In this document: one piece after another, positions 42,697 through 52,121 of the stretch
Layout: each line of letters starts with the position of its first letter
Numbering within the stretch: the first letter of the stretch is position 1
Source of the DNA: Agarilytica sp045430285
GTDB lineage: Bacteria; Pseudomonadota; Gammaproteobacteria; Pseudomonadales; Cellvibrionaceae
Length of the DNA stretch: 64,000 nt
NCBI GenBank assembly: GCA_045430285.1
Contig: JAILXV010000001.1
Span: 310,001-374,000 of the forward strand
Direction: 5' to 3'
The notes under the pieces: generated by a model
The model's input: the letters and a program-made list of their open reading frames with translations, nothing else
Told to the model about the DNA's origin: nothing
Databases searched by the model: none
Made by a program: the position numbers and the translations under genes

Positions 42697-43434
42697 ATGT
42701 CTATACCTATCGAAGAACAACCTGCATTTCTAATTCATTCTCGAAAGTATACCGATTCTCGGATATTGGTAGAATTGCTTACCCGCGATTACGGCCGAGT
42801 CTCGGCGGTATTAAGACAGGGGGGAAAGTCTCGTCGTCAGATAAAAATACAACCCTTTACGCCGTTGCTTGTGAGCTGGAAAGGGAGTGGTGGACTTAAG
42901 ACCGTCACGTACAATGAAATGAGTGGCGCAGCAATACATCTGCTTTCTGATAATTTATTTTGTGGTATGTACCTAAATGAGCTGTTGCTGCGGTGTTTGC
43001 CTCAGGAAGATGCCTGTGAGGCGGTTTATAGCCTTTATTACAAGACAGTATCAGCTATATCGATCTTAGATTTCGATTCTGAGCAGGCAGATGTGGAAGC
43101 GGCTTTACGAGTGTTTGAATTTACCTTACTTGGCGAACTGGGTTTTGGCATAGATATGTATTGTGATATTCATCAGTCTGAAATTGTTCAGGGCAGTGAT
43201 TTACTCTATCGATTTGAGGAAGGCCTTGGTTTTGTGCCGGTGTTTTCCGAAGTGCGTGACACACCCGAGCGTTTCGGGGCAAATCTAATATTCCCCGCAG
43301 ATGTTATTGTGGCATTACGAGAAGCACGTTTTGATGAACGAATATTGAAATATGCAAAGATGTTTTCTCGCCAGGTTTTACGCCCCCTTTTGGGCGATAG
43401 GCCGCTAAATTCCCGAGCGTTGTTTACGCGCTAA
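42697..43434 (+). CDS. recO: DNA repair protein RecO
   Basis: The protein has 245 residues. The N-terminal OB fold (AFLIHSRKYTDSRILVELLTRDYGRVSAVLRQGGKS, about 10-45) and the helical domain (CGMYLNELLLRCLPQED; FEFTLLGELGF) are typical. It loads RecA with RecF/RecR on SSB-coated DNA. pdxJ and acpS, which follow in Pseudomonas, are absent; the next gene is on the other strand. Confidence 0.95.
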   Translation: MSIPIEEQPAFLIHSRKYTDSRILVELLTRDYGRVSAVLRQGGKSRRQIKIQPFTPLLVSWKGSGGLKTVTYNEMSGAAIHLLSDNLFCGMYLNELLLRCLPQEDACEAVYSLYYKTVSAISILDFDSEQADVEAALRVFEFTLLGELGFGIDMYCDIHQSEIVQGSDLLYRFEEGLGFVPVFSEVRDTPERFGANLIFPADVIVALREARFDERILKYAKMFSRQVLRPLLGDRPLNSRALFTR

Positions 43435-43481
43435 TATCGGGCTTTTAAAAGGGTGGTCATGATGCACGCCAGATATAACGA

Positions 43482-45938
43482 TCATGAAAATAATGACGTA
43501 ATATCGTGTTCTTTTTTCCAGGCGATAAGCACTTCGCAACTATTTATAAGTTCATCTATTGTTGCTTGAATGTTTTCTTGTGCTGATTCTGCTTTGTTAT
43601 CGCTGATATAGTCTTTCAGCTTTTTGTCTAGCAGCGCACTGACTTTTAATAGTTTAGGGACGCCGCAGTAACACGCACCGCCATGTATACGATGTACTAT
43701 TTCATGTAACGCTTCGTAGTCTTGATTTTGAGATAGTGTGTGTATTTGGCTTAGGTCGTCTGTCATTGTCGAGATGAGCATGTTTAACATGTCTTTTGCC
43801 AATTCACGGTTTCCTTTGGCTAGCGAGATGCTCTGGGATATATTAACCGGAGTCTCTGCGCTGTCTATCGGCGTGTTGTGAGTTGCTGTCGTTAGGGGTG
43901 TGGGTGCGTCAGTGCTAGTCTGTTTCTGGGGCTGCGTCGGGGTATCGACAGTCGAAAAGTCTGTCCATCGCGCAAGTAATTCCATTAGCTCTGAGGAGTT
44001 AATGGGTTTACTGATAAAGTCATCCATGCCAGAAATTAATAGTTTAGATTTTTCCTCTTCAACTGCATGCGCCGTTAGGGCGATAATAGGTGTGCGTTTT
44101 TCAGCCCCTTCTTGTTCGCGAATACATTTTGTAACCTCAAACCCGTCCATTTCCGGCATTTGGATGTCCATTAATATGAGGGAATAGTCTTTTTCGATAT
44201 TTTTCGCAATAGCGAGACGTCCCGATTCGGCTGTATCGCTGTCTATCTGCATTTCTTTTAAGAGTTCGCAGACTATCTTTCGGTTTGAAGGATTGTCGTC
44301 TACGACCAAAACAATCGGTGGCTTATTGGGTGGCGTCTCTTTTTTTAGATCGGTGTTTGACGCTGTATTCTGAGTGTCGGGCAGACCAAGTTCTATGCTA
44401 AACCAAAGCGTATTTTCGTTATCTTTGGCAATTACACCGGTTTGCCCATGCATTCTAGTAATTAACCCGCGAGCAATAACCAGATTCATAAGATGCTTGT
44501 TAGTTAAGAGTTCCTTGTCGGGGGTGGGGGTCGACAGTATGTACGCGGCTTTACTAATGAGTTCGCTATTTTTCGTCCGGCTTGGAACCGTGAAAGATAT
44601 TTTTAACGTGATTTTGTTGTCATCGCGCTTATCTGTTTGAACAAAGATAGCGATATCTTGTGTTTGGGTTAATCCAAAGACGCTTTGAAGCATGTTGTTA
44701 TAAATTTGTTTTACCCGCGTGGGGTCGCCTAAAAGTTTTGTTGGCACACTGTTCAGTATTTTATAATCGATGTTAAGCGAGGAGTCTTTGTGTTGGGATG
44801 CGAGGTGGTTTTCTGATTCCTGTATGAGTTGTTGGATATTAACAATCTTATAGTCAAGATTGAGCGTGCCGATTTCCAGGCGAGAATAGTCAATAATGTC
44901 ATTAAAGCTGAGCAGTAGTATTTTTGCGGAGTCTTCTATTGTCTCAATATACGCCATTTGCTGAGCGTCTATGGCGGTTTTTTTTAACAGCTCTGAGAAA
45001 CCAATAATACCATTTATTGGGGTGCGAATTTCATGGCTAGTATTTGCTAGGAATTCTGAGGTGGCTTGATTTGCTTTTAGCGCATTTTTTCTAGCCAGAT
45101 CGATTTCTATGTTTTGTATCTCAACCGTTTCAAGAGATTCCCTTAGCTCAATAAGGGATTGCTCTATCGTATGTTGCATGTTGTCGTGAGTATGCTTTAA
45201 ATTGAGAGAAAGCGTATTGAGTTGTGTTGCTAACGGGGAAAAGAGCCCAACTTCATTTGAAGATATTTGCGTGTCAAAATTTTCATTAATGAGTGCGTGC
45301 AGACCAGCAGATATTGAAGTTGTTGGAGCCAGTATGGCCTGCTTTAACCGACGATTAAATAATACAATAAGAAAAAAGGCTAAAAATAAAACTGCTAAAA
45401 CAACGATAAGCGCTTCGAAATACCAAAAGGTAGCGGTGTCCGTGCTTTTGCTAATGGCGATCCATCCAGGTGTTTGTTGATGGTTTTTGAGCATGGTGAC
45501 AGGGGAGACGTGAACAGTTTTTTCTTCGGTTGTGTAACTTTTGTTTTTAAGCGGGATTTTTTTTAAGTGATTTACGTCGCTAATGACCCCATGAGAAAAA
45601 ATAACTTTTTGGTCGGTATCAATAAGTGCTATCGCATAATAATTACTTGATGCAAGAATGCTGTTGGCCAATGTATCAAATTGAGTGCTGTTACTTACGT
45701 CGATATGGTCAAAAAGTGAAGTGTAAAATGTTAACTTACGTTTATCTTCTAAGTGCATATGATTGATAAAGAGGGCAACTATACTAAGTGTCAGTGCAAA
45801 GCTAATGAACGCGAATGGAATAAAGCTGAATCGGCGTAGTGTCTTATCAAGTTGTTGTTCGTTAATTAACATGGAAGCCCTAGGATCATCTTTGTTCGGG
45901 TAATGGACGGTGCGCGCATAAATAGCACTGTATTTCAT
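43482..45938 (-). CDS. GacS/BarA-like hybrid sensor protein with degenerate ATP-binding domain
   Basis: The protein has up to 818 residues; Met23 (MLINEQQLDKTLRR) is a likely alternative start. Two membrane helices (about 38-60 and 173-194) flank a periplasmic sensor. HAMP-like and coiled segments follow, then HisKA with His302 (ANTSHEIRTPINGIIGFSELL). The HATPase region (about 400-520) begins normally (LLGDPTRVKQI) but the N-box Asn is lost (NNMLQSVFGLT), and no DxGxG or GxGLGL box is seen. The receiver domain (Asp591 in MDIQMPEMDG) and HPt (VHRIHGGACYCGVP, His749) look intact. Divergence from cysM-relA matches the position of gacS in Pseudomonas. Autokinase activity is doubtful; it may relay or remove phosphate. 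Confidence 0.85.
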   Translation of the reverse strand: MKYSAIYARTVHYPNKDDPRASMLINEQQLDKTLRRFSFIPFAFISFALTLSIVALFINHMHLEDKRKLTFYTSLFDHIDVSNSTQFDTLANSILASSNYYAIALIDTDQKVIFSHGVISDVNHLKKIPLKNKSYTTEEKTVHVSPVTMLKNHQQTPGWIAISKSTDTATFWYFEALIVVLAVLFLAFFLIVLFNRRLKQAILAPTTSISAGLHALINENFDTQISSNEVGLFSPLATQLNTLSLNLKHTHDNMQHTIEQSLIELRESLETVEIQNIEIDLARKNALKANQATSEFLANTSHEIRTPINGIIGFSELLKKTAIDAQQMAYIETIEDSAKILLLSFNDIIDYSRLEIGTLNLDYKIVNIQQLIQESENHLASQHKDSSLNIDYKILNSVPTKLLGDPTRVKQIYNNMLQSVFGLTQTQDIAIFVQTDKRDDNKITLKISFTVPSRTKNSELISKAAYILSTPTPDKELLTNKHLMNLVIARGLITRMHGQTGVIAKDNENTLWFSIELGLPDTQNTASNTDLKKETPPNKPPIVLVVDDNPSNRKIVCELLKEMQIDSDTAESGRLAIAKNIEKDYSLILMDIQMPEMDGFEVTKCIREQEGAEKRTPIIALTAHAVEEEKSKLLISGMDDFISKPINSSELMELLARWTDFSTVDTPTQPQKQTSTDAPTPLTTATHNTPIDSAETPVNISQSISLAKGNRELAKDMLNMLISTMTDDLSQIHTLSQNQDYEALHEIVHRIHGGACYCGVPKLLKVSALLDKKLKDYISDNKAESAQENIQATIDELINSCEVLIAWKKEHDITSLFS

Positions 45939-46328
45939 ATGTTAGATAAGGCGACATAGTGTTGATGCGCTAAAATGTGATGCGTGCAGTTTGCCTTTCT
46001 TTTCTGTATGTAATGCGGCCTATCTCAATGGATCATAACGAGGGCTGCTATTCCCAGCAAGCCCTCAACTGGAAATGGATGCGGATTACTGGGCAGCGTT
46101 TTTATTTTAATGCGTAATGATGTTGAACTGCTCAAGTTGAATATAAGCTTATAGCAAAAAATCACTACAACCCTATAAATATCGAGGCCTTATCAGAACC
46201 ATTTGTTTTATTGGATATTCGCGTCGATAATTCAGTATCGGCGTTGGTAGAAAGTGATAATATTGCGCCCACATTCTGTCTCGTTCAATGACGAATCCCT
46301 GTTAACTAGCCCATGAATTTTTGAGAGT
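45939..46328. other. Divergent intergenic region between the GacS-like gene and cysM
   Basis: No gene is visible. GAGGGCTGCT (46040-46049) can pair with AGCAAGCCCTC (46056-46066) with one bulged base, forming a compact hairpin without a U-tract. No convincing promoter pair was assigned. Confidence 0.4.
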
Positions 46329-47246
46329 ATGAGTTTGTCCCAAGCACCCTTATCTTTAAACTTTCCTACTATTGAGTCTTGTATTGGCGATACGCCACTG
46401 GTGCGCTTGCAGCGTCTACCTAATACCGAAACAAGCACGGTCTTGGTGAAACTAGAAGGCAATAACCCTGCAGGCTCTGTAAAGGATCGACCTGCGATAT
46501 CGATGCTTTCTCGCGCAGAAGAGCGCGGCGACATTTCTCCAGGTGATTGTTTGATTGAAGCGACCAGTGGAAATACGGGTATTGCGTTAGCGATGGCGTC
46601 AGCCATTAAAGGTTATAACATGACCTTGATTATGCCCGATAATGCCACGCAAGAGCGAAAAGACGCGATGCGGGCCTATGGCGCAGAGCTTATCCTCGTC
46701 AGTGTTGAGGCTGGTATGGAGGGCGCCCGAGACCTGGCTAAAAAGATGCAAGCAGATGGGAAGGGGCGTGTTTTAGATCAGTTTGGAAATGGGGATAACC
46801 CCATTGCACATTACAATGGAACGGGTCCTGAACTTTGGCGTCAAACCGAGGGGAAGATCACCCACTTTGTTAGCTCTATGGGTACAACAGGTACAATCGT
46901 TGGTACTTCAAAGTATTTGAAAGAAAGAAATGCTGGCATCGAAATCGTGGGTCTGCAGCCGGAGGACGGTGCTCGGATACCTGGTATTCGCCGTTGGCCA
47001 AAAGCGTATATGCCGACCATCTTTGACGATGTGAATATTGATCGTGTGGTCAATATGTCTCAACAGCGTGCTGAAGTGACGATGCGAGCGATGGCGCAGA
47101 AAGAAGGCATATTTTGCGGTGTTTCCTCCGGTGGGGCCGTTGCAGTGGCATTGGATATCGCTCAAAAAGAGGAAAATGCGGTCGTTGTCGCCATTGTTTG
47201 TGATCGTGGCGACCGGTATCTTTCTTCCGGTGTATTTAATTCGTAA
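46329..47246 (+). CDS. cysM: Cysteine synthase B
   Basis: The protein has 305 residues. The PLP lysine is Lys52 in NPAGSVKDRPA; the phosphate-binding loop is in EATSGNTGIALA and the second glycine loop in SSMGTTGTIVGTSKYL. CysM uses O-acetylserine with sulfide or thiosulfate. relA follows 14 nt later, suggesting co-transcription; the rlmD gene often found between them is missing. Confidence 0.97.
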   Translation: MSLSQAPLSLNFPTIESCIGDTPLVRLQRLPNTETSTVLVKLEGNNPAGSVKDRPAISMLSRAEERGDISPGDCLIEATSGNTGIALAMASAIKGYNMTLIMPDNATQERKDAMRAYGAELILVSVEAGMEGARDLAKKMQADGKGRVLDQFGNGDNPIAHYNGTGPELWRQTEGKITHFVSSMGTTGTIVGTSKYLKERNAGIEIVGLQPEDGARIPGIRRWPKAYMPTIFDDVNIDRVVNMSQQRAEVTMRAMAQKEGIFCGVSSGGAVAVALDIAQKEENAVVVAIVCDRGDRYLSSGVFNS

Positions 47247-47260
47247 ACCATAGGGTTAAC

Positions 47261-49510
47261 ATGGTTAAAGTTCGTGAAGACTATCCGATCGACGATCAGG
47301 GAGAGTTAGATACTTCCTATTGGTTGAATAAGACGTGTGAAGCGACTCATCTAGGAGCGTCAGCTAGGCCCGTGCTTGAAAAAGCTTGTGCGGTGGCTAG
47401 AAAGGTTGAGGGTGAGGCCGGTGATAATATTGCCGGTTGGGGGAAGGGGTATTCTACTTTTTCCGCCGGTATCGAAATGGCTGATATCTTGGCCGATCTT
47501 CAAATGGATTGTGATTCGCTAGTGACCGCGGTGTTATACCGTAGTGTGAGAGAAGGGAAGCTCAGTAAGGAAGAGGTTGCAGCTGAATTTGGTGACGTTG
47601 TGGCCAATTTGATTGATGGCGTCGTACGGATGGCATCAATTAGCGCGCTCTCTAATCATAGTGATGGCACCGTTTTTGGTCAGCAAAGCGATGAGCAGGC
47701 CGAAAATGTGCGGAAGATGCTGGTCGCGATGGTGGATGATGTTCGTATCGCCTTGATCAAGCTCGCTGAGCGAACGTGCGCGATTCGAGCCGCTAAAAAC
47801 TTGCCTGCGAATAGGCGCAAGAAGATTGCGAAAGAAGTCTCTGATATCTATGCGCCGCTCGCCCATCGCTTGGGGATTGGTCATATCAAATGGGAATTGG
47901 AAGATCTTGCGTTCCGATACCTCCAGCCCTACGACTACAAATACATTGCTAAATTACTCGATGAAAAACGCTTAGACCGACAGGTTTACATCGATCAAGT
48001 GATCGATGTCATACAGAGCAAATTATCAGAAGAAGGCATTAAGGCAAATGTCTACGGTCGAGCGAAGCACATATACAGTATATGGCGAAAAATGCGTCGC
48101 AAAAATATCGGCTTTTCTGAGGTTTATGATATTCGTGCTATTCGAATCTTGGTTGAGACTGAGCGAGATTGCTATGCGGTACTTGGTATCGTGCATGCGC
48201 TATGGCGGAACGTCCCCCACGAGTTTGATGATTATATCGCAAACCCAAAAGAAAACGGTTATCGCTCACTCCACACTGCTGTTAACGGCCCTGCGAACCG
48301 CGCGTTAGAAATCCAAATCCGTACTAGCACCATGCATGAAGAAGCAGAGTTTGGTGTGTGTGCCCATTGGCGCTACAAGGATACGGATGCAGATGAAAGC
48401 AGCTCAGATAGTTATGAACAGAAAATTGAATGGTTAAGGCAGGTACTTGAATGGCATGAGGAGTTGGGAGGCAGCCCTTGGGAAGATCATATTCCCAAAG
48501 GGATCGAACAAGACCGAATATATGTCTTTACGCCGGATGGTCACGTGGTGGACTTACCGGAGAACGCGACCCCCGTTGATTTTGCATTTCGGATTCATTC
48601 GGATGTGGGTATCCACTGCCGAGGGGCAAAGGTAAATGGTCGCATTGTGCCCCTTAATTACGCGCTAAAAACCTCCGATCAGGTGGAGATTCTGACGGGG
48701 AAACACGCTTCGCCGAGTCGTGATTGGCTGAACCCCGCGCTGGGTTATGTAACAACCTCTAAGGGGCGCAGTAGGTTACAGCAGTGGTTTAAATATCAAG
48801 ACCGGGATCAAAATGTGGAAGATGGTCGAGCAATGATCGATCATGAGTTTAAGCGTTTGGCAGTTAAAGATCTCGATTACGAAGCGCTCGCAAAAAAGCT
48901 TAACCTTAAAAGTCTCGAAGGCTTATACGCGGCGGTCGGTACGGCTGACCTGAGCGTTGATCGCGTTATTGGTGCGGCTCAGCGTCTCATTATGGAGAAG
49001 GATCCAGATCGTGGTGTGAAGGTGACATCGCTTGTGGGCAGAGCTGAAAATCAGGACGGAAGCGCAGAGGTTTATATCGACGGGGTGGGTAACCTTATGT
49101 CTCACCTTGCGCAGTGCTGTAAACCCATTCCTGGTGATAGTATTTCCGGCTATATCACTGTTGGACGCGGTGTTTCTATTCATAGAAAAGATTGTTCAAA
49201 TATTTTGCAGTTAGATGCAGAAGAGCCTGAGCGCATTATCACTGTGGATTGGGCGGATAAACCTAATAACCTATATGAAGTAAAAATCTTTATTGAAGCC
49301 TTTGATCGACATGGTCTTTTAAGGGATATCACCACCTTGCTGGACAGAGAAAAAATCAACGTCAGCTCGATGCAAACTCAGTCGAACAAAGACCGAAATA
49401 CGGCGGAGATGATGTTAACAATCGAAGTGCTTGATCTTGGGGCCTTGAGCCGTATTTTTGCTAAGTTAAATCAGTTGCCGAACGTATCTTCTGTGCGGCG
49501 TGAAAGCTGA
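47261..49510 (+). CDS. relA: (p)ppGpp synthetase RelA
   Basis: The protein has 749 residues. The N-terminal HD-like domain lacks the HDxxED hydrolase residues (VTAVLYRSVREGKLSKEEVAAEFG), so it should only synthesise. The synthetase domain (YDIRAIRILVETERDCYAVLGIVHALWRNVPHEFDDYIANPKENGYRSLHT) is intact. TGS (IYVFTPDGHVVDLPENATPVDFAF), a zinc-finger-like region with CCKPIPGD and a C-terminal ACT domain follow. It senses uncharged tRNA on ribosomes. mazG starts 16 nt downstream (or overlaps, if GTG 49500 is used). Confidence 0.98.
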   Translation: MVKVREDYPIDDQGELDTSYWLNKTCEATHLGASARPVLEKACAVARKVEGEAGDNIAGWGKGYSTFSAGIEMADILADLQMDCDSLVTAVLYRSVREGKLSKEEVAAEFGDVVANLIDGVVRMASISALSNHSDGTVFGQQSDEQAENVRKMLVAMVDDVRIALIKLAERTCAIRAAKNLPANRRKKIAKEVSDIYAPLAHRLGIGHIKWELEDLAFRYLQPYDYKYIAKLLDEKRLDRQVYIDQVIDVIQSKLSEEGIKANVYGRAKHIYSIWRKMRRKNIGFSEVYDIRAIRILVETERDCYAVLGIVHALWRNVPHEFDDYIANPKENGYRSLHTAVNGPANRALEIQIRTSTMHEEAEFGVCAHWRYKDTDADESSSDSYEQKIEWLRQVLEWHEELGGSPWEDHIPKGIEQDRIYVFTPDGHVVDLPENATPVDFAFRIHSDVGIHCRGAKVNGRIVPLNYALKTSDQVEILTGKHASPSRDWLNPALGYVTTSKGRSRLQQWFKYQDRDQNVEDGRAMIDHEFKRLAVKDLDYEALAKKLNLKSLEGLYAAVGTADLSVDRVIGAAQRLIMEKDPDRGVKVTSLVGRAENQDGSAEVYIDGVGNLMSHLAQCCKPIPGDSISGYITVGRGVSIHRKDCSNILQLDAEEPERIITVDWADKPNNLYEVKIFIEAFDRHGLLRDITTLLDREKINVSSMQTQSNKDRNTAEMMLTIEVLDLGALSRIFAKLNQLPNVSSVRRES

Positions 49511-49526
49511 TATTCGTGAGGTAGTC

Positions 49527-50345
49527 ATGGTTGAAGCGCCAGAAAAGTACGCGTTAGACAACTTATTGTATTTAATGAAACGCCTAAGAGATCCGAGTAC
49601 CGGATGTCCCTGGGATATAAAGCAAGATTTTCAGTCAATCACCGCCTCGACAATTGAAGAGGCATATGAGGTGGTCGATGCAATTGAGCATAAAGACTAC
49701 GCTCACCTGAAAGAAGAGCTTGGTGATTTACTGTTCCAGGTGATTTTCTATAGTCAGCTTGCTGACGAGCAACAACTCTACGATTTTAATGATGTTGTGG
49801 ATGGGCTGACCGCGAAATTGGTGCGCCGTCATCCACACGTATTTCCTGATGGTACCTTAGAGAGTCGCAGAGCCCCAGGAGTAAGCCTGGATGACTCAGA
49901 TATAAAAGCCTCATGGGAAAATATTAAGCAACAAGAGCGGGCATCTAAAGGCAGTGCGGGAGTCTTCGACGATCTTCCAGTTTCCTTGCCGCCATTGATT
50001 CGCGCCGAAAAACTGCAAAAACGTGCGGCAAAACTTGGTTTTGACTGGGAAAATACGGATCAGGTTTTGGATAAGCTCGGCGAGGAGCTGACCGAGTTAT
50101 GCGAGGCCGTTGAATCTAAAAATATGGATCATGTTGCCAATGAGCTAGGCGACCTGATGTTTACGTGTGTCAATTTATCCCGCCATATTCATGCGAACTC
50201 AGAAGCACTTATGTGTGCTGCGAACCGCAAATTTGAAACGCGTTTTGCTTATGTAGTGAATGCGATGGCGCAAGATAAACAAGAATCCTTTACTGCGCAT
50301 GAACTTGAGTCGTTCTGGGATCAGGCTAAAAAGTCTGGGTTGTAA
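49527..50345 (+). CDS. mazG: Nucleoside triphosphate pyrophosphohydrolase MazG
   Basis: ATG 49527 is chosen for its GAGG SD and because MVEAPEKYALDNLLYLMKRLRDPSTGCPWD matches the family start; GTG 49500 overlaps relA. The protein has 272 residues with two MazG domains, each with EEAYEVVDAIE...EELGDLLFQV and EELTELCEAVE...NELGDLMFTCVN. It hydrolyses dNTPs and aberrant nucleotides; in E. coli it also lowers ppGpp-linked stress, in keeping with the relA neighbour. Confidence 0.96.
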   Translation: MVEAPEKYALDNLLYLMKRLRDPSTGCPWDIKQDFQSITASTIEEAYEVVDAIEHKDYAHLKEELGDLLFQVIFYSQLADEQQLYDFNDVVDGLTAKLVRRHPHVFPDGTLESRRAPGVSLDDSDIKASWENIKQQERASKGSAGVFDDLPVSLPPLIRAEKLQKRAAKLGFDWENTDQVLDKLGEELTELCEAVESKNMDHVANELGDLMFTCVNLSRHIHANSEALMCAANRKFETRFAYVVNAMAQDKQESFTAHELESFWDQAKKSGL

Positions 50346-50386
50346 ACGCGTTCTTGCCTCTCGCTTTTCCTCTTAAAATGGTGACA

Positions 50387-50425
50387 CTAAACAAAATTCA
50401 ACAAATGTTGAGCTACTTTGTTTAG
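50387..50425. repeat. Inverted repeat between mazG and adk
   Basis: CTAAACAAA (50387-50395) and TTTGTTTAG (50417-50425) are exact inverted repeats, with a nested CAACA/TGTTG. It lies 42 bp after mazG. It may end the relA-mazG transcript, but no proper U-tract follows. Confidence 0.45.
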
Positions 50426-50548
50426 CCCTTGTTTATCTAGGGGGGGGTGTGTATCGTATGCCGCCCAGACGGGTGATCACGAGCCAGGCGCTCATTTTTT
50501 GCCCACAATCGCTGTATTGTTTGACAAGAATTTAATAGAGGAATCTTC

Positions 50549-51187
50549 ATGCGCGTAATTCTCTTGGGAGCTCCAGGCGCCGGAAAGGGCACACAAGCTA
50601 AGTTTTTGATGGAGTCTTATGGCATCCCCCAAATATCCACTGGTGACATGTTGCGCGCAGCGGTAGCGGCAGGCTCGCCATTAGGGCTTAAAGTGAAGGA
50701 CGTGATGGATTCCGGCGCTTTAGTGTCAGATGATCTCATTATTGATCTTGTGAAAGATCGTATTTCACAAGAAGACTGTGAAAAAGGCTTTTTATTAGAT
50801 GGCTTTCCACGCACCATTCCTCAAGCCGAAGCACTTGGTAACTCCGGTGTTGCTATTGATCACGTGCTAGAGATTCATGTCGATGATGAAGAAATCGTAT
50901 CTCGCCTTAGTGGCCGTCGTGTGCACGAGGCCTCTGGTCGCATCTATCATGTAGATCACAATCCTCCACAAGAGGAAGGTAAAGATGATGCAACGGGCGA
51001 AGCGCTTATCCAACGAGAAGATGATCAAGAAGAAACCATTCGTCACCGTTTAGGCGTTTATCACGATCAGACTGAGCCTCTTGTCACGTTTTATCAGAAT
51101 GTAGAGAACGTTACCTTTTCTCGTGTAGATGGTATTGGCTCTCTTGATGGCATTAAGGCTAAGGTTGCTGAAGCGCTTGGGATGTAA
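50549..51187 (+). CDS. adk: Adenylate kinase
   Basis: The protein has 212 residues. The P-loop GAPGAGKGTQ, the NMP-binding region (STGDMLRAAV), DGFPRTIPQAE and the long LID domain (GRRVHEASGRIYHVDHNPP ... REDDQEETIRHRL) identify it. The LID has no zinc Cys, as in most Gram-negative enzymes. It interconverts AMP, ADP and ATP. It has its own intergenic promoter region of 203 bp. Confidence 0.98.
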   Translation: MRVILLGAPGAGKGTQAKFLMESYGIPQISTGDMLRAAVAAGSPLGLKVKDVMDSGALVSDDLIIDLVKDRISQEDCEKGFLLDGFPRTIPQAEALGNSGVAIDHVLEIHVDDEEIVSRLSGRRVHEASGRIYHVDHNPPQEEGKDDATGEALIQREDDQEETIRHRLGVYHDQTEPLVTFYQNVENVTFSRVDGIGSLDGIKAKVAEALGM

Positions 51188-51291
51188 ACTACGGCTATAG
51201 CCTTCTCGACCTCCATATTCGATCAGGGCGCATTCTTGCCTTCGCTATAGCGCCCCATCGAATTCACTACACAATCGTCATCTTCCCGCCC

Positions 51292-52026
51292 ATGCCAATA
51301 CAAGGTCACAAGGTTTTAGCGATCGATGCTTCCACAGAGCAGAGCTCCGTCGCGCTTCATTGTAATGGCCGTATTAGATCCTCTGCCTGCGATATCCCGA
51401 AATCCCATGCGCAAGCGCTGCTTCCCATGGTCGATCAGTTAATGAGCGATGCAGGGATTGCTCTGTCTCAACTGGATGCCATAGTGGTGACCCTTGGTCC
51501 TGGGTCATTTACCGGTGTTCGCATATGTCTTTCGGTGGCTCAAGGCTTGGCTTATGGTGCAAAAGTACCGTTAATTGGTGCAAACTCGCTTGAAGTGCTG
51601 GCCCAGGGTGTTGTCGCCAATAAAGCTTTCGAGTCGCCAAAGCACCGCCATGTGGTCAGTTGTTTAGATGCTAGAATGTCAGAGGTCTATTGGGCGGGGT
51701 ATAAGTTCGAAGAGGGGCGCCTTGTTGAGATAGCGCCGCCATCCGTAGTGTCTCCTTCTCAGTTTAATGCGTCTGTGGCCCCTTACGCCGGCAACGCTAT
51801 TGCCGGAGGGCATGGCTTAGGTGTCGATATCGTCGATGCTGATGCTTTCAATCTTTGTCTGCCGGATGAATTACCGCTGGCAAAAAATGTGCTTTCAATT
51901 TGGTGTGATGATGGTTTTAATACCGCGCTGGAACTGGCGCGTAAAAAAGGTATTGGGTCTATAGAACCCTTGTATTTACGAAATGAAGTGGCGTGGGAGA
52001 AACGCACACGCATTCGAACGCCATAG
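51292..52026 (+). CDS. tsaB: tRNA threonylcarbamoyladenosine biosynthesis protein TsaB
   Basis: The protein has 244 residues. The ASKHA N-terminus (KVLAIDASTEQSSVAL), LPMVDQLMSDAGIALSQLDAIVVTLGPGSFTGVRICLSVAQGLAYG and SCLDARMSEVYWAGY are TsaB signatures. It dimerises with TsaD to make t6A37 in tRNAs reading ANN codons. It has no catalytic site of its own. Confidence 0.95.
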   Translation: MPIQGHKVLAIDASTEQSSVALHCNGRIRSSACDIPKSHAQALLPMVDQLMSDAGIALSQLDAIVVTLGPGSFTGVRICLSVAQGLAYGAKVPLIGANSLEVLAQGVVANKAFESPKHRHVVSCLDARMSEVYWAGYKFEEGRLVEIAPPSVVSPSQFNASVAPYAGNAIAGGHGLGVDIVDADAFNLCLPDELPLAKNVLSIWCDDGFNTALELARKKGIGSIEPLYLRNEVAWEKRTRIRTP

Positions 52027-52121
52027 ATACCGTATCACTGGCTTTTACAGTATCATTTTCTATCCTACCTACACGTAAACGGGGTGATGACGCTGCCGTT
52101 AAATGAGAGCATTTTCGCAAT

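Noticed and set aside
46040..46066. Hairpin ahead of cysM as a riboswitch or terminator
   Set aside because: It is a single short stem without a U-tract or a recognisable aptamer.
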